Assembly (NCBI GenBank): GCA_028023455.1
Contig: JAQFVV010000283.1
Span: forward strand, 556,001 to 620,000
DNA length: 64,000 nt
DNA from: Epiperipatus broadwayi
Taxonomy: Eukaryota > Onychophora > Udeonychophora > Euonychophora > Peripatidae
Reading direction: 5' to 3'
Shown: positions 56,578 to 64,000 of the stretch, piece by piece
How the letters are laid out: every line of letters starts with the position of its first letter
Numbering within the stretch: the stretch's first letter is position 1
Position numbers and translations under genes: made by a program
Notes under the pieces: model-generated
What the model was told of the DNA's origin: nothing
Seen by the model: the letters and a program-made list of their open reading frames with translations, nothing else
Database searches by the model: none

Positions 56578-57787
56578 AAATACAATTTTTTTTTCTCAGT
56601 GATGAGATGTTTATTCATCAAAAAAAAACAAAAAACAGATACAATGAAACAAATGAAATTTCGGGAACAAAATGGTAAGAGGGGAAGGATACATGTAAAA
56701 AGGGAATGGGAAGTGGACAGGGGAAATGGTGTGTAGTTCAGGCTGGTTAGGAAAGCACATCTTAGAAAAAAGTAGGAATACGGAAATTTTATGGTGAGTG
56801 AGGATGAGCTGGGTTGGGAAAGATATGAGGAATACAGTTCTTGCTTCTCCTGCCAGAATTGCACAATGATTCATTCTTGGTATTACTTGATGAACCACTG
56901 TCTGAGAAAAATTCAGCAGAGGAAAGGTGAGAGAGTGTGAAGGGAGGAGGGTGACGGGGCCCAGGTTGAAGCCAGAGAATTTTTTGCTGAAAGAATTCTT
57001 TTTTTCCTTGTGTGTTCTGAATGTCTGAGACTTGCCCTTGGTTCAGGAAAAGGTTCTATTATGATCTTACCGGGAAGATTAAGGATGGAAATTTGCCTGT
57101 CAGAGTTGGTGTCACTATCTGATGGGTTAGGGCGTGCACGCTTCTGATGTTTCTTGTTAGTGTCGGAAGGGCCAGAGTTGGTAGACTCAGACAGGATGAT
57201 TTCTGAGTTTGAATAAGTGTTCATGTCCATTAAGGAAAGAGGGTTCTGTGAGCGAGCTGTAACTGTGAGTGGTGGGCTGCGAGTGAGACCAAAATTATGT
57301 GGCCTAGGGGAAGCTGGAATCTTACGGAAAGGTGAGAGAGTGGCCAAATGCTGAAAGATTGAATTGAAGTGAGGTGGAGGTGAGAGGTTAGCTGAAGGAG
57401 GATGTTCATATTTATTGGCGCTGTGCGGAGCACAGAGGTGGTTTAGGCCCTTTTTTTTCTGGCAAGAGTTGCATTTATTTTTTTGAGGGCAGTCTTGATT
57501 AAGGTGGTTGCGGTCTTTGCAGGTGAAACATTGTGGCCTCATCCCTTTAATTGAAATGACCAAAGGTGCTAGTTCAGCTGCTATTGTTGTGAGAATGCTT
57601 TCAGGAGAAAGACCTTTTTTAAGGATGAATTGAAATAAGGCTGTGTTGGTGAAGGTGAGACCATTGGTGAGAGGATCCCTAAGGTACTCAAATGAGGTAA
57701 CTTTTCCGAATGCCTTGAGATATTTCTGTAGGTGCTGCCTCTGCATACCTATGTAGCAGTTTTTGATAAACCAAAATACAATTTTTT
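56578..57787 (-). mobile_element. Polyadenylated retrocopy insertion with target-site duplication
   Basis: On the minus strand the insert ends with AATAAA (56,615-56,610), 15 bases, and an A run of 9 (56,594-56,586). The sequence AAATACAATTTTTT (plus strand) lies at 56,578-56,591 and 57,774-57,787; 8 bp are unambiguous and the T run could be shared with the tail. These are hallmarks of target-primed reverse transcription of an mRNA. The insert is about 1.18 kb and much less AT-rich than its surroundings. It carries one long frame (see 56,913-57,773) followed by about 320 bp of 3' UTR. Its 5' end falls inside the open frame, so the copy is 5' truncated. Confidence 0.7.
56913..57773 (-). CDS. 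Zinc-knuckle (gag/ORF1-like) protein on a 5'-truncated retrocopy
   Basis: From a Met at 57,746 the frame gives 277 residues, and it stays open for nine codons further up to the insertion boundary at 57,773, so the true N-terminus is missing. Residues 1-70 look like the RNA-binding-type fold region that precedes zinc knuckles in LINE ORF1 and ZCCHC3-like proteins. At about 73-86 is a Cys-x2-Cys-x4-His-x4-Cys knuckle, and at about 92-105 a second, atypical Cys-x2-Cys-x7-His-x-Cys. The rest is Ser/Pro-rich, with a basic Lys-Lys-His-Gln-Lys-Arg-Ala-Arg stretch near 200-215. There are no stops or frameshifts in 277 codons. No reverse transcriptase follows. It could be an ORF1-only non-autonomous element or a retrocopy of a domesticated gag gene. 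Confidence 0.55.
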   Translation of the reverse strand, partial: WFIKNCYIGMQRQHLQKYLKAFGKVTSFEYLRDPLTNGLTFTNTALFQFILKKGLSPESILTTIAAELAPLVISIKGMRPQCFTCKDRNHLNQDCPQKNKCNSCQKKKGLNHLCAPHSANKYEHPPSANLSPPPHFNSIFQHLATLSPFRKIPASPRPHNFGLTRSPPLTVTARSQNPLSLMDMNTYSNSEIILSESTNSGPSDTNKKHQKRARPNPSDSDTNSDRQISILNLPGKIIIEPFPEPRASLRHSEHTRKKRILSAKNSLASTWAPSPSSLHTLSPFLC

Positions 57788-58261
57788 AATAGATGATTAA
57801 TTAAATTATTCAAATAATTAAGTGACGGAAATAAGGTGAACTTTATCATTCCCAGAAATGAGGTTTATATATCAACATTATTCAAACATTAACAAGGTGC
57901 CAATAATAATCACAATCTGGGAGAAATTAGTTTTTGCTAGATATAAAGAAATTAAAGAATCCTATAGTTTGCATACATATTAATTCAATTAATTTTAATC
58001 TTGTATACACATTTTTTTTTTTAATATCTAAGTCTCGCATTTACAAATTTTTTTAGGTAATAGTATGAATACTGAACCCTATCATTTGATGGTGCTTTTT
58101 TTCGCCCAATGCATATCAATATACCGATTCATGGGCCATCTGTTTCTTTACAGAATACTATGATGCAAAAAAAATTTTTTTTGCACTTTCTATACATAAA
58201 ACTCGTGTGTGTGTGTGTTTTTTTTTGCGTTTTTAATAAACAAACACCACTTTGCTTTTAG

Positions 58262-58745
58262 ATGGTAGAGGGGAGTTGGTTTGCTTTTAAATTATCACTT
58301 TTTTTTTGGATTTTGAGCTTCTTTTTGAAAGCCTTAAACAATTCAGTTTTAATTAATAAACCAACACTTGGTTTTTGGAGGGTGGAGGGGGATTGGTTTG
58401 AATTTGCCAATGTACTAGAAACTTTGCATATTAATTTTAAATGTGTCCAAATATAGAATACATATAAAGAGATAGATTAACAAAATATACAAATTATTCA
58501 TTTTTAATAAACCAACAGTTGGTTTTTAGAGGGTGGAGGGGGGTTGGTTTGATTTTTAATTATCATCTTTTATTTTTTTATTATGAGATGTTTTTTTTTT
58601 TAAAAAAAAAATATTTATGCTACCGAAACCTTTATATGATAGTGAAAAGTTCTTCCTTTATTTTTTTTGCCTTTTTCAAAAAGCCTTAATTAAACAATTC
58701 ATTAAAAAAAAAAAAAAACATTTTTAGGGGGGTGGGGGGTTATGG
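58262..58745 (+). repeat. Spaced G-rich tandem repeat (four blocks)
   Basis: A block of the form TTTTTRGAGGGTGGAGGGGG followed by TTGGTTTG appears near 58,264-58,284, 58,374-58,400 and 58,526-58,556. A further variant (AGGGGGGTGGGGGGTTATGG) lies at 58,726-58,745. The first three are preceded by AATAAAC(C/A)AACA. Intervening sequence repeats in part (AAGCCTTAA ... AACAATTCA occurs twice). Several blocks have four or more G runs and could form quadruplexes on the plus strand. Confidence 0.7.
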
Positions 58746-59060
58746 TTTGTTTGACTCCAATAGATGAGCCTCCAAGCTGTAAGCAACTATATTTTGGAGC
58801 TGTCCAACCAACTTCCCTTACCCAGACCCCAGGTACACTTGCAGGAGTGGCAATGAAATTCCCCAGATCCTGTAGTTGACTAAAACCATGCTCTTCCTGC
58901 AAACACATAGCTTCACATCTGGCAGGATGATTGTTCTCTTTCTGGAAAAACACAACAGCATCAACTTCTGTGGCCGGCAATTCACTCCCCTTCAACCAAT
59001 TTTGAACCCTTGCCGCACCGACATTTTACTGTTCTCACACAGATTCACTCGTAAACGTGC
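58702..59060 (-). pseudogene. GC-rich minus-strand open frame within the element, possible captured exon
   Basis: From about 59,035 a minus-strand frame stays open to about 58,702 with balanced composition: Gln-Asn-Trp-Leu-Lys-Gly-Ser-Glu-Leu-Pro-Ala-Thr-Glu-Val, later Pro-Gly-Val-Trp-Val-Arg-Glu-Val-Gly-Trp. It has no in-frame ATG; a nearby ATG (about 59,020) is in a different frame and stops after ten codons. A strong donor-like GGGTAAGG lies inside. These points suggest a decayed captured host exon or a frameshifted element gene. No family recognised. Confidence 0.35.
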
Positions 59061-59499
59061 ATTTGTGTGTGAACTCGGCAGAACTCTGCTGAAAACTCTA
59101 ATCTTTTCAGGTTGTGTGCAGTTCAAAATTGCAGGGAAGCGTGCGTGATGACCTGACAATTCTTAATATATAATACTAAATCCACTACGCTTTCTCAAAA
59201 ATTTTCCACAATGAATTTTTTGATAGTTTCGCATCCTTCAAATATGGCCACCATCAAATGAGACCATAGTGAGAGTTGAATTGCGCTCACTTGAGGAATA
59301 CTGTCGCAAGTCAATGGTCATAGTATTTCATTATGTAATCGTAGGATACATCACCCTCTAGGTGGCCTATTATGGCTCTAAACAACACTATTGTAGTGTT
59401 AGCCGTAAATTAGGCCGCTAAAACGGTATATTGATGTGCATTGTGTGAAAAACGCCATCAAGCGATAGGGTTCAGTATTCATACTATTACTTTTTTTTA

Positions 59500-62380
59500 T
59501 AAGATAAATATAAAAACAAAATTATCAATATTATTTATTCATTTCATTATTTTTAAATTATTATAGACACAATCATAATTGCAACTTAAATTATATGATT
59601 ACTTTGCAATAATATAATATATAAGAATATTAAGCTTTTCTTCATGCTTAAATGTAATATTACAATTTTGGCATCTATTTTAAATTGGTCCCTATCTTCT
59701 TCAAAGTATACACTGATTTAAAAGATCTTTTTTATAGGTTGTAATTAATGTTAAAATATTATTTCAATATTTTATTGGAAAAGTACATTATATTTTTACT
59801 ATTTTTTATATCTTAATGCAATCTTTTCAGACTTGTATTAATTCTTTATTTTATAAACTGATACACAGTTGGTTTGAATATTTTAAGACACAAGCATATT
59901 CTTCCATTTAAAATAAATCTAGCATTCAATTAAGGGAATTTTGAAGTATGTATTTTAATTGAGTGTTCAAATGTGTGCCATTCCTTTAGCAGATAGATGA
60001 GAGAGGCACTTTGGTGTCCATGTTGTTGATCAGCAGATCAGTCAGTTCAGTAGTTTATACCATGATAGGAATTGGAGTTATAATGGAAGAGATGAGTTCG
60101 TCATCAGGACGGCCTTAGCCCCGCATATTACCACTGTAAATACTGGAGATGGTTGACTCTTTCATTTTTTTTGGCGACTGCTTGGTTGCTTTTAAATGGG
60201 CCCTGTATCTCACAATAATTGTAAGTAACCACAGTAGATTCGTCTTTGGAAATATAGTGATTAGTGGTGACATAGTTGGAACTTTTGATCACGAAAAAGT
60301 GTATAATAATAATAGTTCACGTTCATTAAAGAATTGTGGATGTATCTGAATGCCATTGCTAAAATTTTTAACTTTAATATGTCTCCAGTTCTTTTGTTTG
60401 CCCATCTGTTTTCTTGGAAATATCAGCATTATTAATAATAACTCCAGATAATCTAGTATTTTAAACAACTAATTAAATTCTTTAACATTTCCAACTAATT
60501 ACTTGTATTTTATTACAACAGATTAAATTTTATTTATAGATTAGGCATTGTTTTACACAGGTTTCGAAATAATCTTATACAAAAAGATAAGTAATTTATT
60601 TGTAAAGTTTATTTTTTAAATTTTTAAAATAAAAACTTGATATTACTTCGAAATTTAATCTTACCACTGCCCACTGTAAGGACGATAGATCTCAGATCAA
60701 GGTGATTGATTAAAAACATCGTCCCTTACATTAGGCATTGTTTGAAATAGATAAAAATAAAAAAATTAACTTTTACAAACATCATGCAATTTTCTTTTTA
60801 AAGTTCTTTTTTCCTACAAACTGATTTACACTTTTTTGTGTGTGCATTATATATCTTACTTATATCACACACATTTAAAAATTACAAAATATAAAATTTT
60901 AATAACAAAATTTAAAATGTTACAATTTAAATATAATTTTTAACCCTCCTTCGATCAGATATTTGGAAAATATAATTTTCTATCTTTTTTATATTTTGAG
61001 ACGCACCGAAGAAGTGTTTCAATATATATGTATTACTTTAAAGGCTTGTTCATCATTATCAATAATTTTTTTCATATTTCTCATGTAGGTTAAAAAATTT
61101 AAAAAGATAAACTTTTTTTTTTTGTAAATCATCTTAAAGTTAATTTGATGCAAGGTTTAGGATTTTAAACAGTTCACTTTTTTTTTTTTGTATAAGAAAA
61201 ATATTTTTTTTCATTTCTTTCTAGTTGTAGATGCGTGTTTATATAGACTGCACAATTTTTCGTAAGAAAACTTTCGTCATTGACATGTACATGGAATTTT
61301 ACATAAAACTATATTCACATATTGAAGTGATATGCAATATATATATATGGCCATTTCTGCGCAAACTATATTTATTTAAACCATCATCTGACCTTTTATT
61401 GATTAAAATAGTCTAAATTAATTAAGAGCTATAATGACCAAAATGGAGTCGTGTTGATGTAAAAATTGTTGACTCATTCATTATAAGACTAATTTATAGA
61501 ATTGATAATTTTCTGGCTATCCTCATTGATTTGTTTCTAGATAAATCCTAAATAGTCTATCCAATTCTTTTTTAACGCTTTCATGTGGGTTGGATTGGGG
61601 AATTTCTGATGGAAGTCAATATATACTTCCTATTTTGATGTTGAATTCACCATTGCTGTTGGCTGAATAGAATTGTTGATCCAGTAGTGTTTTCACTTTT
61701 CCTACTGAGGGAAACTGATAAGATTCTAAAATCCTGGTTGTATTTTTGACATCAGCGTTTCCCTGGATTACGCTATTATAAATCTAAAGAATTTTATCTG
61801 TATGTAAATATGGGTTCAAGAAAATGAATTATTAGTATTATAATTTAAAAGGTCTATTCAGTTGGGGAAAGAAATTTATTATCAAATTGCATTTGGCTTA
61901 GCCCAAGCAGCAGAGAAATCCACTCCTATAAATCAATTCAGTCTTATATTTATGCTTGAAATCAGGCAGAATAAGTTCAAAGTCTTTAAATTAGATTAAT
62001 TAGCCTGGATTACATAAAACATAAGTGGTTGCTCGTTGTATTGGGTGCAGATGCAATATCTTCATGAAAAAGGCCGATAATCTTTTGATTGAATTATGTA
62101 ATTCAAATTAATCATTACCATTTACTATGTGGTTTGATACAGTAATAGAGTGATCGATTCTGGAGTTTTGATGGATTACAACCAGGTCTGTCACTTTCAG
62201 TGCTCAGACTTCTTGTTTCTCTCATGCAACAAACAATTCTGATATATATATATTATTAATGCCCTTACCATCTCCTACTTTGAAGTACAAATTTCCTCCC
62301 TTCGTGAAACAACAGTATATATAAGCTGTGATTTTTTTGCTCAGGGTTCAAAAGACATTTGAGCATTAAAAGTGCCCAAG
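59500..62380. other. AT-rich stretch; one GC-richer island near 60.0-60.36 kb
   Basis: At 60,149 a 66-codon plus-strand frame begins, and it contains a donor-like GTAAGT at about 60,220. It could be a spliced exon, but I see no acceptor or partner and no motif. The remainder is AT-rich with poly-T tracts. A short direct phrase TTAGGCATTGTTT recurs at about 60,541 and 60,731, of unknown meaning. Confidence 0.3.
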
Positions 62381-62382
62381 CT

Positions 62383-62448
62383 GGACCATAATCCATTGAC
62401 CCTGAGTGCCAGAGGTGGCCATTTTACCACTGCATCAAAACATCCAAA
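62383..62448 (-). repeat. tRNA-derived SINE (SINE-2) copy 3
   Basis: Minus strand TTGATGCAGTGGTAAAATGG is a degenerate A box. TCTGGCACTCAGGGTC and AATGGATTATGG follow, in the same order as at 27.8 and 38.15 kb. An A run follows on the plus strand near 62,451-62,461, on the 5' side of the minus-strand copy. Confidence 0.5.
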
Positions 62449-63475
62449 CTAAAAAAAAAAAAGATTTTAGACACTACCACCATTTTCTTCTCTCAATACA
62501 AAAAATATTTGAAATTATCCCTGATATCATTAATATGTTATTTTCTTAATATTTTAATCTTAGATCGCATGTATTAAAAGTAAACGAATTTATCATCTTC
62601 TCCAGCAAGTTTATCTTTTGGATTTAGAGTTAGTAGACTTTTATGCAAATGAAGTTGATTGCAAAAATCCACATTTTTTTTCTACTAATGGATTTTGCTG
62701 ATTTGTCCACACACACACACCCCTTCCTTTTCACTAAGATTGAAAATCTAAGCGTGATCTTTCCTAATGGTTAGCAAAGATTAAAAATGAAATAAAGTCT
62801 TAAAACCGCATTTTTATTGAAATTCTAAGAATTAAGATAGTTTATGAGGTGCAATAAAAACAAAAGTGTTAATACTTTACTCCGAAATTCGATACTTTAG
62901 TGGTTGTGACCTGTAAAAGGACTTAAGACTTTTAATTATATACTTTTTACTTCTTTTTTATTTAAAAGTTGTGTTAAATTAATTTAGAATTAGCAGAAAC
63001 AATAAATTTAAACATAGAAAAGTGTTGAAGGGGTTCGAGGGTGTAAAAATAATTATTCTATTAATTTTAAATTAAGAATAAAAAAATGCAGTATTTTAAC
63101 AATTACATTAAATTTTCAAAAGCGTTGACATTTTTATTTCTTTGATAGAATATGTGATAATAAGTTGAATTATATATGTAAATAAAAGATTTCAATGGTC
63201 TAAAAAAATAAGTTGATTTATATATTAAATAAAAAGATTTCAGTGATCCAAAAAAAATTAAAAATTACAGTTATTGAGTTTATCTTGACAAGATGGTATA
63301 ATTAGTATTTAGAATTAAAAATATAAAAGGAGTTTAGATATAATTTTAAAAGATTTCTTTGAAATACTATTTTTTTGTAATGAAGTGCTTCTAAGAAAAA
63401 GTATTAAAAATAAAAATATGTAGTTTTTTCAATTTAATATTAATATAAATGTATATTTGTATTTTTTTTTAAAAT
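62449..63475. other. AT-rich stretch without recognisable features
   Basis: A CA microsatellite of about 12 bp near 62,709-62,720 and AT-rich sequence. Nothing else recognised. Confidence 0.4.
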
Positions 63476-63479
63476 GTGG

Positions 63480-63865
63480 TTATATAGATATGTACGTTCA
63501 GACCATTCAAAGAAGTATGGAGAGATGCATGTTGGGAATAAGAAGAGATCGAAAACGCATTATATGGGTAAGAGAACAAACAGGTATTACTGACTTCATT
63601 GAAAAAAATAAAAGACTGAAGTGGAGTTGGGCAGGACATATTGCTAGAAGACATGATAATAGATGGACAATTGAAATCTTAAACTGGAGTCCAAGAGATT
63701 GTAAAAGACCCGGAAAAAGCCCATATGTGAGATGGATGGATGAAATAAGAAAGTGTGCAGGGATGATGTGGAGAAGAGAAACTAAAGATCGGAGATGGAT
63801 TAAACTTGGAGAGACCTTCATCCTGCAGTGGATTGATAATGGTTGATGATGATGATGATGATGAG
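63480..63865 (+). pseudogene. RTE-like LINE, 3' fragment of reverse transcriptase ORF (copy 5, best preserved)
   Basis: An uninterrupted frame (about 63,490-63,846) gives the last 120 or so residues of the LINE protein: Met-Leu-Gly-Ile-Arg-Arg-Asp-Arg-Lys-Arg, Gly-His-Ile-Ala-Arg-Arg, Arg-Trp-Met-Asp-Glu-Ile-Arg-Lys-Cys-Ala-Gly and a terminal Gln-Trp-Ile-Asp-Asn-Gly stop. It is followed by a GATGATGATGATGAT run. The copy starts abruptly in AT-rich DNA, so it is 5' truncated and lacks the endonuclease and palm. The absence of stops marks it as the youngest copy here. Antisense frames over the same stretch are shadows. Confidence 0.8.
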
Positions 63866-64000
63866 ATATAATTTGTTGTTTTATGTATTGTTGTTTCAGT
63901 AATGAATGGTGCGATGCTTATGTTAATAATGGTTGTAGAATATAGTCGAAATGTTGGAAATTGTTAGAGAATTTTATGATACAAGGTGTCATAGCTCAAC
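63866..64000. other. Window end, no recognised feature
   Basis: Short AT-rich tail with nothing identifiable. Confidence 0.4.

Larger units (their letters stand above)
58048..59499. mobile_element. Inverted-repeat-bounded element with G-rich tandem blocks and a GC-rich segment
   Basis: Inverted ends of about 67 bp, sharing AATAGTATGAATACTGAACC and CAATGCA(T/C)ATCAATATACC, lie at about 58,057-58,126 and 59,424-59,491. The flanking TTTTTTTA (58,048-58,055 and 59,492-59,499) is a possible 8-bp duplication, but T-rich and not decisive. Inside are four spaced G-rich blocks (58.26-58.74 kb) and a GC-rich minus-strand segment (58.70-59.16 kb). No transposase is recognised, so it would be a non-autonomous DNA transposon that may have captured host sequence. 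Confidence 0.55.

Noticed and set aside
56565-56898. Minus-strand frames of 95-99 codons downstream of the zinc-knuckle ORF
   Set aside because: They lie in the 3' UTR and poly-A region of the retrocopy. Their Phe/Pro-rich composition follows nucleotide bias.
60085-60125. CCTGATGACGAAC on the minus strand, reminiscent of a ribozyme core
   Set aside because: No GAAA at a suitable distance and no stem II.
1-64000. CRISPR arrays, bacterial operons, ribosomal RNA genes
   Set aside because: No short regularly spaced repeats with unique spacers, no ribosome-binding-site-led gene strings, and no conserved rRNA blocks were seen. The window is eukaryotic in character.

Overview
The window looks like a gene-poor, very AT-rich stretch of a metazoan nuclear genome. 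Homopolymer runs, TA and TG/CG microsatellites, several retrotransposon classes, tRNA-derived SINEs and a TATA/initiator promoter with a CAGT start all fit an animal. An arthropod, perhaps a chelicerate, is my best guess, but nothing fixes the taxon. I found no complete cellular gene. There are a few short exon-like or promoter-like islands: a minus-strand promoter near 6.9 kb, a candidate spliced exon at 31.43-31.57 kb, and GC-richer islands at 5.8-6.0, 26.8-27.0 and 44.7 kb. Nearly everything else I can name is a mobile-element relic.

Layout. 1.7-3.2 kb is a nested fold-back element flanked by a 14-bp duplication. 3.3-3.9 and 8.0-8.7 kb are partial tandem dimers of a short repeat (family B). 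9.4-11.2 kb is a hAT-like element carrying a nested palindromic element. Family A repeats lie at 2.2, 11.6, 17.4, 27.9, 29.5, 36.7 and 46.2 kb. Five 3' fragments of one RTE-like LINE end in GATGAT repeats (7.6, 15.8, 29.4, 31.8 and 63.5 kb). Two other LINE relics lie at 23.6-24.1 and 32.4-33.8 kb on the minus strand. A Tigger/pogo transposase relic (minus) spans 41.3-42.6 kb and is scrambled by local duplications. A Ty3/gypsy pol relic runs on the minus strand at 51.3-54.0 kb, with an aspartic-protease fragment on the opposite strand at 54.8-55.3 kb. At 56.6-57.8 kb a polyadenylated retrocopy of a zinc-knuckle protein has target-site duplications. At 58.06-59.49 kb is an inverted-repeat-bounded element with G-rich tandem blocks.

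Main observation. Families A and B both contain what reads as a type I hammerhead ribozyme: CTGANGA core strand, short stem II, GAAA, a tiny stem III, a NUH site, and a stem I with an internal loop. Several family A copies keep all core residues, and stem II shows an AGC/GCT versus GGC/GCC paired change. Copies occur as tandem partial dimers and as head-to-head inverted pairs. Four family A insertions are flanked by 13-14 bp direct repeats. Palindromic elements of unrelated sequence (families C, D and E) share this 13-16 bp target-duplication signature. The set resembles non-autonomous, retrozyme-like or Penelope-like retroelements, possibly mobilised by one shared machinery that is not encoded in this window. 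All of this is by eye; no search or folding was run.
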